Source: Excoecaria cochinchinensis (Eukaryota; Streptophyta; Magnoliopsida; Malpighiales; Euphorbiaceae). Taken from it: 64,000 nt of DNA. Made by a program: the position numbers and the translations under genes. Position 1 is the stretch's first letter. Every line of letters starts with the position of its first letter. This document shows, one piece after another, positions 29,571 through 42,400 of this stretch. Below the pieces are notes generated by a model that did not search any database, was not told where the DNA came from, and saw nothing but the letters and a program-made list of their open reading frames with translations. Where the stretch lies: positions 124,001 to 188,000 of the forward strand of contig CANTUQ010000017.1 in NCBI GenBank assembly GCA_947683425.1, read 5' to 3'.

Positions 29571-32500
29571 TGTGACGCCCACTTCCAACCGTTAAAGCTG
29601 AAGCAGCTAAATCGGTAGGAAATGATCGTGCACACAAAAAAAAAACTTACATATACTGAGTTAAATATGATCATAAAAACTTGCTCAAATAAAATTTCTT
29701 CTTACATTTACCCAAGCCATTCCACATGCATCACACATAAACTTATTACATCACACGAGCACACCACTTTACTTATTATCCATCTTACACATACTATGTT
29801 ATTATCTTTAGACTTACATGCCGAAACATACTTTGTACATCATAGACTTTTCATCATTATTTTATAAAATTAGAACAACATACACATCCCAAAATGATAA
29901 CCCCAAAAACCTACACAAAGCCTAATGTTGACCTTTGACCTGCGGAGTCGTCCTTCGAGAACCTACTTCCGTACCTGCACGGATTAAAGAAACCCGTGCT
30001 AAGCGTTTTACGCTTAGTGGGGAACTCATACATAACAGGCAATATTATACAACAACATTTATGACATACAAAAACATGCCTCATCAACAAATAGGTTAAC
30101 ATGCTAGCATCTCATTTCATCCAATTAATACTGCATCGATTCATAATATTTATCTTTCTAGCATATCATCATTTCTTTAATATATTTATCATGTCAATTG
30201 ATTATCCATCCAAATAATTTATGCACATAGCTTTATTTTATGTTTATCAGATTATTTTTTTTTCGCCCTTTTCTTTTCTTTTTATTTATTCGATTATTTT
30301 GCCTGCAATTCAAAGTTATGGATAACGGGTAATTTTCAAACAGAATATAGGTACCTCAAAGGTACTTCTTATAAACAGAATATAGGTACCTCGAAGGTAC
30401 TTCTTTCAGATAGAATTTTCATATATCTTGGTACCCCTTGGGCACATTCATCATATAGAACTTTCATACTTATGGGTACCCTTCTTATTCATTCTTTTAT
30501 AGCTTGGAATCCAGCAAGGATTCAATCAAAATCATATCATCAGAATCAAACTTTCTTTAACTTACTTATGCTGCAGCTCAGAGACCCTCTATAGGCATGC
30601 CTACCTATCCAATACTTGACTCGCAGGCTTAAGTTATTTTATTTCTTATTCACATCATGACAAGCTCATACTCATTCATTAATCACCTCAGATATGCATT
30701 ATCACATTCACCTTACATATATTTTTAACACATAACAAATCACTTCCCTTATATACATTTCATGTTTCTCATGTCCATCTAATCATTATCATCATGCTTG
30801 ATTCATTACACTTAGAACATTTATAGCTCATATAACATTAGTATGCATAGTTTATCATGCTTAAGATACTCATTTTATAATGATAAACATGTATTGAACA
30901 AACTAAGGGAACTCGTGGTGAAGTTCGGGTTCAATTTGGGAAGGAAAACATACATTTTGAGGGCAAAATAAGGTTACACGGCGGTATGGACACTCATACA
31001 GCCGTGTGGGACGTGAAAAATGGGTAAAATTGGACAGCATGATTTTACACGGCGGTGAGGAATTCCTTCACAGCCGTGTGGGATGTGCAAAATGGGTAAA
31101 ACTGGGCAAAATGGTTTTACACGGCGGTGAAAAATTGAGGCAGACTCTAGACTGACTCTATAATTCAACTTGTATTGCATTTTTGACATAGCTAGGGTCA
31201 TTTCTGGGCAAAACGTTCTTCTTAACATATCTTCCTCTATGTCTTATCTTTCAAATGGGACAAGAATCAGATCATTTGGACATCTATAACGTAATATATT
31301 CCCTAAACACTGAATGATGGTTATATGAACCGACAGAATAGGAATACCTACGTTGTGACAATATTTTGGGACACTTTAAGCCAGAATTTGCTCCACACTC
31401 CTCTTAGACATTTTTAGATATGGATGTTATGTTTCAAATTCAATTTGAATCAACTCATTTGGAGCATTATAACTCAATATATGGATGAAAATGTCACTAA
31501 AGGTCAGGAGAGTCCAACACAGAAACTCAACTCCATTTTATTTTATTTTATACTTCCAACACATTAGTTATAAACCGACACATTTAGCATCATTTTAACA
31601 ATACATATTCATTCCTTCAATCTATCAGACCACACAACCATTTACATAATACACATAATAAATCAAATAATACACACACAAGCAACTAGTTCCCAAACCT
31701 CACACTCCTAAGCTCCTAATGGGGCTGTTGTTCACTAGCTTCCCCAACCTTTGCTTTGCCTTTAATCCTCCTCTTTTCTTCAGCTATTAAGCATAAATTT
31801 CCAGCATTAATATCCTCATAATAACCTCATAAAAATCATACTAAGAATAGGTAGATGAAACAGAATTTTACATGCATGATTATACCATCATTTTACCTTA
31901 CAAATCCTTGATCTTTGCTCTTAAATGATATGCATTCAACCCTTCCAACTTACACTCACTCAAGGCAGAGTTTTTGAAGGGAGAAGAGAGCTTAATTTGC
32001 TGAAGAACAAGTACAAAAGAATGGCTCTCTAAGACATACGAATTTCAGCTCTTCCTCTCTCTTTCTTTCTCACAAAATAAAGACTAAAGAAGGCTCCAAT
32101 CTATGTACAAAGATGCAGAAAATGGAAGCTCCACTAGCCACTAACTTTACTCTTCCACTAGACACTTAATGCTAATTGATGATGAGTCCACTCTTCATAA
32201 ATCCACAGCAAAACCCACTAAGAAAAGTTGTTCCCCATTAGCTTCCACTACTCTTATTTAACTCCTCAAATGTTCCATCAATTCCCACTAAAAATCTGCT
32301 CCCACTTCTCTTATTTAAATTCTCACATGTTCCATCATTTCCCACTAACAAAAATCTGCTCCTTCATATAATTAATTACCCATTATTTTCTACCTTAATC
32401 CTTTGTTAATTAACTTAGTTAATCCTCCATTTATTTACCCATGCATAATGTCATTTTACTCACTTACATACTTTATATTTTTGCAATTAAATCCTTCTTT

Positions 32501-32632
32501 TATTTTCAGATTAATCCACCCCTATAATTAATTATCTAAATACCCTTAAATTCAGAATTTATCTCTTAATAAATATACATACATACTTCATATGACATAC
32601 CGAAACAACTAGGGTATTTTGCGGCCATTACA
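29571..32632 (-). repeat. 5' LTR of C
   Basis: Near-identical to 21787-24847. Differences seen: one A in the run near 29640, G for A at 29758, a T indel near 30250, C/G at 30696, C/T near 31083, and T/C at about 32440. Confidence 0.96.
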
Positions 32633-32637
32633 GTAAG
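32633..32637. repeat. Target site duplication of C, right copy (GTAAG)
   Basis: Matches 21782-21786. Confidence 0.92.
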
Positions 32638-34566
32638 CCTGGAGAGTTAGGACGTTGACAGCACTGCCATTGTCCACTAGAATTCTTTTCACATTGAAAT
32701 TATTAATCCTAGCTCTTACAACGAGAGCGTCCTCATGAGGAAACAGGACGTCTCGTGCATCTTCGCTGGAAATGGTGACTGAGGCAGGCTGCTCGGCCTG
32801 GCGGGAGAGGTAGACGCCTTTCCCTTTCCCTTTCTTGGGGAGGTCCTCTCCGTAGGATGACCCTCCTGTGATCACATTTATAACCCCGGCATAGGGCCTG
32901 CCCGGGTCGGCATTTCGGGGATTCCTGCGATCGTCGTGGTCTGAGTCAGGGTCGTCCCTTCGAGGTTTCGGCTGTCTACAGGGTTCATCCCCTCTGGCCG
33001 GGCCTATAAACTTCTTGAGAGCTCCGCGGTGTATCAGCCTCTCTATCTCCCTCTTGAGCGAAGTGCACTCATCGGTTAAATGACCGACGTCTCTGTGAAA
33101 TTCGTAGTATTTACTCATATCCCTCACTGCCCTGCTCCTTTCGGACAGGTCCCTGGGCCAATTTACTCGGCGGTGCTTCTCTTTTATATGCATCAGCACC
33201 GCGGTCGGGGTGGTGTTAAGAGGGGTGAACGTTCTTTCAGGCTGATCATCTGAACGCGTAGACCGATCTCTCCTTGGCCCTTTCGTCTGGCCTGAATTTT
33301 TGGAGCTGGATGCTCCGTCCTGGGCCTTAGAGGAGCAGTTGTCCGGATATTGCAAACGATCCAGAACGCTGGTCCTTCTTCCTCTGTTGGACCTAAGGGC
33401 ATCATCCAGCTGGATGTGTTGCCTGGCCCTCTCCATGAGCTCAGCGAAACTGGATGGGGGTCTTGTTGACAGTGATTCGAAGAGTGGACGGTCAGTGATG
33501 CCCCCAGTTAAGGCGTTGGTCGCCATTTCTACACTGACGTTCCTTACTTCAGACATGGTAGCCTAGAATCTATCGATGTAGTCTCGTAAACTTTCATTGG
33601 TCCTCTGGTAAAGATTGCATAAGTCGTTCATCGTCTTAGGTGCACGTGTTTGCACGATGAACCTCGTGGTGAACAGCTCCTTTAGCTGTCTGAAGGACGT
33701 AATGGATCCCAGAGGCAGGTCATGGAACCATGTCAACGCATCTCCTCCCAAGGTGGTGGGGAAGACCCTGCAGGCTAACCGTTCGTCGTAGGTATAGACC
33801 TGGACTTTGGTCAAGTACTCAGCCAAGTGAGTGGTAGGGTCTGTCCTACCTGTGTACCTTTCCATAACCACGTCTCTCCACCTGGGAGGGAGCTCGGCAT
33901 CGGTGATTTCCCTGCAAAATGGGGAGGCAGTGTTCCCGCATGTGTTTCCTTCGAATGCGCCTTTCTTGGGCGTGAAGAAACCGAACTGCTTGAGCTTCTG
34001 CTTAAGCCATTGGTCCTCTTACTCAAGGTTGTGGCGGTGGACTCGGTGTTCTTTCGCGCAGGGTTGCGGCTAGGAGTGCACATGTGAGACAAGTCGTCTC
34101 TTACAGCGGGAGTGGTGGCCCTGCTAGAATAAGGGGACCCCCTGTTCGCGGACATCACCTGCTTCCTCTTGCCTCTCCTGTCCGGGGCCCTGACCGCACT
34201 CTTTCGAGTTTCCTGAGCTCGCTGCTCATTAATGATTATTCCCTGGTTCTTATTCCTCCTGAAGTCTTCGCCGGCGAGGTAATCCTCTTGGGCTCTTTCA
34301 GAAGCTGCTGGCATCTTACCCTTCTTAAGGGTCTGGACAATGCTCTTTGTGAAATCACTGAGAATAGCGCGCATGTCCCTCACAGTGATGGGGGTGTCCT
34401 CTGGTCGCCTCGTAGCGGCGTCATTAAAATCGGGAAGGAGGTTGGCCCTCATGGGGGACCTGGAGGGCCCTTCCCTCCTTCTCGAGGTGCCTGATATGGT
34501 ACGAGCGTTGTTGTCATGGTCGAGGTCCATGGGGGTTGTATTCTCATTGGATCTTGAGTTTGCCAT
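32633..34566 (-). pseudogene. gag: Element A gag and protease N-terminus
   Basis: Starts at ATG 34566. The first frame codes a basic, low-complexity N-terminus, and a frameshift lies near 34020-34090. The capsid region continues in another frame (33871-33566) with a WFHDLP / FRQLKELF pattern typical of retrotransposon Gag, ending at TAG 33563-33565. The same frame resumes (33556 on) to a zinc-binding-like block near 33100 (FH-x5-H-x4-C), where the first Cys of the usual motif is Tyr. The protease active site VDNGSAVNVL lies near 32680-32655. C interrupts it at 32632, and the frame continues at 21786. The TAG stands where CAG is expected. Confidence 0.85.
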
Positions 34567-34584
34567 CTCTCAACGAAAGCACCA
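34567..34584 (-). other. Primer binding site of A
   Basis: Minus-strand TGGTGCTTTCGTTGAGAG begins two bases after the LTR end. I could not assign the tRNA with confidence. Confidence 0.5.
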
Positions 34585-34586
34585 AA

Positions 34587-35053
34587 TGATAAAGCCGAGA
34601 ATGTCTTTATCTGTAGGAGAGAGGGCGATCCGATCGGATGAGAGAAACCTGCAATAAGAGGAGCCCGGTCGGACCAGGCGTGAGCACTCCGAAGCTTAAG
34701 TTAGTAGCTTAGAGAGATAAAGTGCTTTAGAGATAGAAAGTCTTAGATTCAATACCTGGAGCCATGGTTGGCTGGGCTATTTATATGAGATAGTTGAGGG
34801 GCACTCGAGTGCCTGGGGAGTGATTACTGGCTGTCAGAGTAGGTATTCGGCGACATGAAAGGGAGCAGGTGGTAGGCATGGGCGCTGCCTTGTGTCAGGT
34901 GGCTGATGGGACTGGCGGTCACATCAGCCGATCGGGCATGTGCATTGCCTAGGAGCTCGTGTCTGATACCTTTGGCTGATAGGCTTTGGGCCTTGCCAGT
35001 TGAATGGACCGACTGAATGGGCCTTAGAGCAAATGGTATTTGCTGTATTATCA
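34587..35053 (-). repeat. 5' LTR of A (467 bp)
   Basis: On the minus strand it runs TGATAATACA to GGCTTTATCA, a TGATAA/TTATCA terminal inverted repeat. Its left edge abuts the primer site and its right edge coincides with the point where D's LTR sequence begins. The partner LTR is outside the window. It is short compared with the 2-3 kb LTRs of its neighbours. Confidence 0.75.
34778..34813 (-). promoter_or_regulatory. Promoter of A: TATA box with a perfect 14-bp palindrome upstream
   Basis: Minus-strand TATAAATA lies at 34785-34778. GGCACTCGAGTGCC at 34800-34813 is a perfect palindrome 15 bp upstream in the direction of transcription. Confidence 0.55.
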
Positions 35054-35145
35054 ATTATCATTAGCATCCTTAATTTACCGTGTTGTGATATTATCATTGG
35101 CGTTGTTATTGTTCATTTTTATCATCATGTTATGTTTGCCATGTC

Positions 35146-35181
<36 letters not shown>

Positions 35182-36345
35182 CATTATTACTATTATAATT
35201 ATCATTGTTGTTACTATTATCATGGTTATTATTGTTATCATTGTTTTATTATTATTTATTCGATTAGTTTTATTAGAGCATTTGCTAATGTTTTCGATAT
35301 TATTTTTTTCTGAGATTTGTTTTGGGTTGCACTGTGTGAGCTTTCCCGCAGCTCCCCTGTTAGGTCGTAGCACGTAGATGAGTCCCCCGGCTTGGTGAGA
35401 TCCTTTCAACCCCCTCTTTATGTGTTTTGTGCTTATTTGTAAATATTTATTTTATTTGTGCACGAGTGGGATAAAAAATCACAAAAATATTCCTGTAATT
35501 AATTCGGTCTTTTACTAATAAAATTGGGACCAATGTCCCTTATTTTAGCCCAACAATAAAAATATCACAAATAAAATGAAGAGTCAATTTTCTCCAAAAA
35601 TGGGATCACTTATCCCCGCTTTCATCAAACAACCAAAACGGCTCTTCGAACCCTCTTCAAATAAACGCGAAAAAACCAATGTTTCTAAACCTTCAATAAG
35701 CGCGAAGGAACCAATGTTCCTAAAATAATGCCCCGATTTATGTATGTCCGTCTATTTTGACCTTGTGTGAGTATTTTAAATTTATGTTCATTTCCTTTTG
35801 GGCCCTTGTAATTAATTTTGGGGCGATGCTATTTAATTTTGGAGATTGTATTCCGTCCCCGTTTACATTTTGAATCTCTTTTTATTGGGGTTGTATTTCG
35901 CCCCATTTCTTTTGTAATTGCGTGCTTGTGTGTTTACCGCTTTCATTTAGCGCTTTCATTTTATTGCTTTTTGAATGCTTATGATGCGCTTTTACTTTTA
36001 ATGCATTAATCGCGTGAGGTGAGAGATATAATTTTAAGAAGTTAAAGACTCATTTATAATTAACCAAAGCATAAATAAGAGGGAAGTTCCGAACACCGAA
36101 TCTTTAGTCTAGACCGTTAGAGGTGAGAGACTTTTCCCAATTTCTTGTAAATTGGGTGGCGACTCCAAATACCTCAAAGGTGCCTTTAGGCGTCATTAGG
36201 CTAGGTGGTTCTCCCTAATGTTCTATTGGGAGGAATACACCAATGATGTCTCATGGCGCCCATGATCAAAAGATGCGAACCAGTCCCTCGAATCCTAAAG
36301 CGGATTCACCTTGAGGGCCCTTGCTGGGTTCCGGCGCGCATCACA
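35054..36345 (+). repeat. 5' LTR of D, 3' portion
   Basis: Collinear with about 46918-48219. It starts in the (ATT)n-rich part, where A inserted, and ends in GCATCACA before the primer site. It includes an (ATT)n run at 35146-35180. Confidence 0.9.
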
Positions 36346-36346
36346 G

Positions 36347-36365
36347 TGGCGACTTCACTGGGGAC
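36347..36365 (+). other. Primer binding site of D (tRNA-Arg-like)
   Basis: TGGCGACTTCACTGGGGAC, one mismatch from that of B. Confidence 0.75.
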
Positions 36366-36562
36366 TTGTGTTTGAAACTTCACTTTGAAAGTGCTTTGGT
36401 TAAAAATATAATTAGGTTTTTAAAACTTAAAATTCTATCTCTCATCGAAATTACATTACATTCTAGAGCCTTAGAAATATGCTAGTTGGTCCCTTTTTAC
36501 CTCGGTGCGTTCCCAAAGCACGACCCTACTTTCACTCATTGTAGGGAAGTGTTAGGGATAAT

Positions 36563-39087
36563 TGTAACACCCCGCCATCCCCGTTGGAAGGATACCGGAG
36601 TGCCACGCGGGCAAACATATAAACCAATCCAAATACATGCTAATAAAATAAAACAAAAGATAATATGTAAAGAAACTTTTAAATCGTTTATAGAAAAAAA
36701 AAACTGTAACATATACATATACAAAAAGAATACTTGTTCCTTTACAAAAGATTCATTTTGCTAATTACAAGCCATATACAAAAATAGTTACAGCGGAAGA
36801 CTTCAAAAATAACTTCAATCAAAAAGACTCCTAGTGGCCGACCTGCAGATATCTGACTCTGAACTGCACTCGCCACCTGCACGGGAAAAGAGCCCGTGCT
36901 AAGCGATAACGCTTAGTGGGGAGGAACAAAACAAAATAACAATATACAAATACAATATAGTATCTCATCACATTATGATATTTACAATATAAGCAATTAA
37001 CAAATACACACATACTTTTCTGATTACACCGATACAGGATATACAAGAATTCAGGTGCAACGTATGCATTTAATCATGTCAATAAACATCTCAACATATA
37101 TATAGCAAATAAACATGTAGCCTGATTAGTCTGGTATAAACCTAAGAAGTGGATACGGTCATTTGGATACTGATAGAACACAGTATCCCAAGCATATAGA
37201 GACATGAGTCTCAAACATGTATTTTTCATATAGAGACCGAGGTCCCGCTTTATTTCCATATAGATCCTAACAGGATCGAAACAAGGATCCAAACGGACCC
37301 GCATATAACATTTTTATCATATAGCAGCTGCACACACACTCTGACCTAAGTAAGCGCTTACTTATCCACTACTATGACTTATACAGGCTTATATGACACA
37401 ACTCAATAAGTCATATATCAAATCATGAGAATTTCATTAAATACTAGCTTATAAATCATGTATACTTATATCATAAGCAAATTAAGAAACATTTAAACAT
37501 ATAAATATCAATACTGAAGGTAATAAGGACATATAGCTCACATTGAACTAATCCTTGCCAAATAAATTATAAAAAGTGTAAATCATGTATATTAATTATT
37601 AATCATGTATATAAAACCCAATATTATTCAATTATTAAAACACAATACAGATTTTAAATCAAATATTTGTCATGTAATGCAAAAATTCTTGAAATCATAA
37701 GTTAAAACCTCAATTTTGGAAAACAGGGCAGCAGGGAAGGCTGGTCACGCCGTGACCATTCATCACGTCGCGTGACACAGGCCTCACGCCAGCACCAGGC
37801 AAAGGAGCAAGGCAAGGCAAGGCAAGGCAAGGCAGTCACGGCGTGACCACCAGTCACGTCGCGTGACGCCTGTGAGAGGAGAGGGAGAAGTCGCACAGGC
37901 CAAGGCGAAAGTCACGGCGTGATGCCGCTTCACGCCACGTGACCTTCAGCAAAGAAGGAGTCACGGCGTGAAGCTGCTTCGCGCCTCGTAACCTTCAACC
38001 GAGAAGGGGGTCACGGCGTGACCACCAGTCACGTCTCGTAACCTTCTCCTCATAATTCTTCTTCTTCTCCACTCAAAAATCCAGAATTTGCAGAAAACGT
38101 GAAAAACCAGTAAATTGTGAAAACAGAGTACAATCAAAACTCAAATCCCCATTTTGTCTAAAACCCTTTTTCATGCAATAATCATTCAACCACGTACCTT
38201 CAGGCCTCCAGAGCATATTTACAGCAACAATCACTCAAATCATTCACATTGATAAACAATCAGAATTGCATTTACAGAGACTTAAACCCAGAAGTTTCCT
38301 CTCTTACGTTCATGCAAATATCTCAAATTTCACATACATATCATCGTCACTTACTGCTACAAATCAAATACACAACTCTACTTTACTCATGCATTACTCT
38401 ATATATCAAAAACATAATTTAACAACAACATTAAACATCAAAACAGGACCCAAAATGAGGATGGACAGAAACACTCCCAAACCTGTATGAAATCCCAAAA
38501 TGTCCACTGTATCCTCTTCAATCCAAAATCTTATCCTTTCCTTTGTCTTTCCTTTTTTCCTCAGGAGCTTGCAAACAGATTAAAACCACAGTCAAAATTC
38601 CAAAAACAGAATCTCAAAGTAACTCAAATGAGAGGAAGAAACACCCGAAACCATAGCCTCTTACCTTCTGTAGCTTCTAACAGACCCAAACTCACTTCAC
38701 AGTAGGAAAATCACACATGCAAATGGAAAAGAACAGCAGATGGAGAAAAGAACACAGTGAGGTTTACGTGAGAGGGAAAAACCAAGAAGAGAGCTTTCAT
38801 TCTTTGTTCAAACTAACTAATTTTCACAGCCTTTTCCTTTCCCTCACCACGTGCACACACACTGTTCTCCACCTGGCACACATGCACAAAAACACAGACC
38901 CACTTATTCTTCTTTTACCTTTTAGTCCTAGGCAAATTTCCTTTTACTCACTAAACTTACAATCTTTAATTACTTAAATTAAATTCTTGCAATTTAATCC
39001 ACATTCCTCATATAAAATACCAAATTGCTCTTAATTATCCACTTAAAAATTTCCAATTTCTAAATAAGCCACTTGTGGGGTGTGACA
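36563..39087 (-). mobile_element. Solo LTR S of a Tekay-type element
   Basis: TGTAACACCCCG to GGGTGTGACA, 2525 bp, flanked by ATAAT at 36558-36562 and 39088-39092. The leader of D is continuous across it when compared with 6440-6480 of B. It carries the Tekay double hairpin (36899-36916), an AAGTAAGCGCTTACTT module (37345-37360) and GTCACGGCGTGAC-type palindromes (37740-38040). A GGCAA microsatellite lies near 37809-37835. It probably arose by LTR-LTR recombination. Orientation is inferred from resemblance to E. Confidence 0.9.
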
Positions 39088-39092
39088 ATAAT

Positions 39093-39655
39093 CACCAGCC
39101 CAAGCCTAGTGCCTTTTGGCATATCAAATGGAGACCCAATCGGTCATTATGCTCGTGATGAGCTAGACCCTTTGGCAGGGACCACGCTTGGGTAGCCCAA
39201 AGTTTCATTACCTTGACCAAAGCCTATGTAATGACAAATAGAAACTTCCACTAGGTTACGCGCTCCTTAATACGATGCTTGTGATGTGGGCTGTCACATA
39301 TTAAGCAAAATCAAGCAAATTAAGTGGCCCTTTATCAAAGGCTTTCATGCCCCGATAAGCCCACCTTAACTTGGTTGAATTGTCCAAATACATAAATGGC
39401 CAAAACCCATACGAATGCTCATTAGATTAAGACTATTATGCTGCCGATTTTCTACTGTGCACCATACGTGTCCGATGGGTTCGCTGTTAACCCTCGGATG
39501 AAGCCCACCTAGGAAAGAGACTACATTACCCCGTGTGTGGGAGGAATAAGGTCGAAAGGATCTACTTGCTTGCGTGTGCTTGTCTATGCTGCACAAGCAC
39601 GGCCATGTATTGCATTTCAATCATGCATCATCCTAACCAAGGTGTGTTTTGCAGC
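39093..39655 (+). other. Leader of D, second part
   Basis: Related to 6465-7022 of B and ending in a TTTTGCAG acceptor-like site with an upstream CCTAAC. The GTAAGT donor present in B is not recognisable here. Confidence 0.5.
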
Positions 39656-41903
39656 CATCATAGATTCGTCCAGGTGGTTTAGAGGTCCTGACGGTCGGTT
39701 GAGAAAGATTTCCCCAGAGCTAGCATCAGATCAGAGTTCAGACTTATCAATAGAGATGAGAATGTCGGATCCATCAAGTGGTTCGGATGCGACTAGGGCA
39801 ATGATCGCCGAAGAAGTAGGGAGAAGGTTGGAAGAGTTTAAAGCCAGAATGATGGCAATGATGGGCAACCTTGCTACTACATTAGCCCCACCCGTTGGGC
39901 GACAGACCGTTGCTCCGATTAGGGAGTAAGGGGAACAAGGGGTAGTCGGAGAAGATCCCCCAGCGGTAGCTGAGCTGCCGGTAATTGAGCCAGGGTTACC
40001 AGTACCAGTTGAACGTAGGGAAGGCCCTAAGTCTGAAATTGATATGTGGGAGGAGCCAGAAGAGCTAGTGGTAGTGAAAGGGAAGTCGCCCAGGCTAGAG
40101 GAGGCGATGTGGAAGAAGATGGAAGAAAGGTTCGAAGCCATGTCAAAGATTTTGAAGGTGGGGGGAGGAATGAACCCCGAGGATAGGGAGCTAGACAGTG
40201 ATGATTTGGTTCCTCAGAATTTTAAGATGCCCGACGTTCCCAAGTTCGACGGCACCTCTGACCCCACTGCGCACATAAAGTAGTACTCACTAGTGATGAA
40301 GGGTACCATCCTAACAAAGAGGTAGAAGGTTGAATACTTTTGTCTGAGTTTAACTGGCCCGGCAGTAGATTGGTATCACGGGTTGGACCGAAGGACAAAA
40401 GAGGACTGGGAGTTGTTGATAGAAGAATTTCTCAAGCAGTACGATTGTAGTACAAGAATGGAGGTAACTCTAAAATATTTGGAACTGTTGCAGCAAAAGG
40501 CAGGAGAGTCTTTTCATGAATATCTCACCCGATGGAGGAACAGAGTCATGGAAATGAAATGCAAGCCTAACACCCCGGACCAGATTTGACTGTTCATTCG
40601 GAATGCCAGCCCTTATTTGAGAGATGGACTAAAAATGAAGGGGTTGAGAGACTGGGAGTCTTTAAAAGACATCGCTATAGAGGCTGAGGGAGAGTACCTC
40701 GCGAGAAAGGCGAGCAGTGAAGCTTATGCCAAGAGGGGTTATGCTAATCAGGGGGCAAATAAGCCGTCAAGTTCCAGCAGTGGTAATGGAAGTGGGAGGA
40801 TGGCTGAAGTATCAGCAACAGGTGCGAGTTAGGGACACTTTTCGAATTTGGGTCGGCCTTTATCATGGGTATTAAAAAGATTGATGAAAGAGGAGAAGCT
40901 ACAACCCTTACCACCTAGGCCAGTAAGAAACCAGGGATAGCCTGGGCATAAAGAGAATGAGTATTGTGACTTTCACCAACATACTAGGCATTTGACAGAT
41001 AATTGTGTGAGGCTGAGGCACCAGATTCAGGATCTAATCGATAGTAAGCAGATCACTGATCCCGAATGGAGAGAGAGCAAGAAGAAATCCGACTACAATG
41101 CTGTGCCACCACCTGTCTTAATGATTGGGTCAAGTCTACCTGAATGGTATGTCTTGCAGAACTTGTATGGTAATGTCTATATCGCTATCACTTGCCCTGA
41201 GACAAATGGAGGGGGGATTCCTGTAGCGGTGATAGATCATCGGTCCACTAGCGAGAGCGGGGAGGAAGAGGAGGAAGGAAAACAAGGAGGGTCGGATCAA
41301 ACATTGAAAGTGGCCAATTCTTCGCAATTGACTGAAGAGACCCGAGCCCTAATTGCCCAGGAGATAGATGAGAGATTCGAAGAGCTTGAAAAGAAGTTAT
41401 TATCCGTGTTTAAAGAGAGAATGGATGCCATGGCACTTGTTTTTCAAGCCTAGCTTATGGCAATTGCTCCTAACCGAGTTGAGCCGACCACTGACTGGAG
41501 GACTCGTACAATGACGACTGCAGTGCTTCCATCCCCTTCTGAGGCCAGAGGTAAAGAGCCATTCAATCCAACAGTTGGACAAGGGGATGTTGAGATGATG
41601 GAAGCGCCAGCCATGAAAATGAATCAAAGGCACTTTTCTAATTTGGGCAGAACCTTATCTTGGGTTCTTAAGAGGTTGATGAAGGAAGGTAAATTACAGC
41701 CACTACCTGCCAAACCCTCCAGAAGCCAGGGACGGTCCAACCACAAGGCAAATCAGTATTGTGCCTTCCATCAGCACACTGGTCAGACCACAGACGATTG
41801 CAAGACCTTGAGACATGCCATCCAAGATTTGATCGATTCCAAACAGATCTCCGACCCAGAAAGGCGAAAGATGAAGAATGAGATAAATTAAGAGCCTGAG
41901 TAA
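39656..41903 (+). pseudogene. gag: gag of D, one frame with many stops and an internal partial duplication
   Basis: One reading frame over 2.2 kb is interrupted by stops at 39927, 40281, 40323, 40587, 40830, 40938, 41451, 41889 and 41901, with no frameshift. Order: N-terminal DATRAMIAEEVGRR block (39785-39880), capsid region with GTSDPTAHIK and the WELLIEEFLKQYD...SFHEYLTRW pattern (40240-40590), then a zinc-binding C-x2-H-x4-H-x4-C block (40960-41030). A second N-terminal block (41335-41440) and a second HFSNLGR...CAFHQHT zinc block (41629-41870) follow without a second capsid. The copies are about 80 % alike in DNA, so the duplication is old. No protease motif follows. Confidence 0.8.
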
Positions 41904-41929
41904 GAAAAGAAGATGATTCCCGAGGAAGA

Positions 41930-42400
41930 CAATGAACCGTTGGCTACGACATCTATGTCGGTGGGAGCAGAAAGGAAATAGCTATTTAGATGTTCTCTTT
42001 TTATTTCTGAACTATTTGACAATGACATTTTAATCCTAGTTTTTATGGAATGAAATGAATGGTTTCCGTTTACCTGTGATCTTTTCTTGTGATTTCACTA
42101 TGCATAATTATGACACATTCACATTTAATAATGATTCAAATGATGCCATTTCATCTAATCTCAGAACTTTGGGGAACCCGAAGAAAATCTTGATAGCATC
42201 TGTTATGACTCTTGAAGAGAAAGTAAAAGAGAGAAATAAAAAAAAATGAAATGAAATAAAAGTCTTTGCCTGGACCAACGAAGACATGCCAGAAAATGAT
42301 CATGAAGCCGCCGAGCATGCTATGCCAAACGTATCCTAATCATAGACAGGAGACACAGAAGCTCAGAAGACTCGAGCTGAAATAAATAGAAATGGTTGAA
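41930..42400 (+). pseudogene. Remnant of the region before RT in D
   Basis: Short matches to B pol upstream of RT: LFISELF (B LFIPELF), LGNPKKILIAS (B ...ENPREILIAS) and KVFAWTNEDMP (B KVFAWTYEDMP). No RT, RNase H or integrase motif follows, so pol is deleted. Confidence 0.7.

Larger units (their letters stand above)
21787..32632 (-). mobile_element. Element C: complete, young Tekay/Del-type chromovirus, 10.8 kb
   Basis: Two 3.06-kb LTRs (21787-24847 and 29571-32632) differ at only about five positions plus short homopolymer changes. The interior holds one intact 1531-residue Gag-Pol. The primer site matches tRNA-iMet, the polypurine tract is next to the 3' LTR, and a 5-bp GTAAG duplication flanks the element. 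A C-terminal chromodomain and long LTRs indicate the Tekay/Del lineage. It sits in the protease region of A. Confidence 0.97.
1..35053 (-). mobile_element. Element A: Tat-type Ty3/gypsy retrotransposon, split by two nested insertions and cut by the left window edge
   Basis: A is read on the minus strand from its 5' LTR (34587-35053) through gag (34566-32638), protease and RT (21786-20449) and RNase H, second RNase H and integrase (4201-1915) to an antisense accessory ORF at the left edge. The reading is collinear once B (4202-20448) and C (21787-32632) are removed: the RT frame breaks at B's target duplication and resumes on the other side, and the protease frame breaks at C's. A second RNase H between RNase H and integrase marks the Tat lineage. 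No second copy of the 467-bp LTR is present to the left, so the 3' LTR must lie outside the window. At least four in-frame stops and a gag frameshift make it non-coding. Confidence 0.85.
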
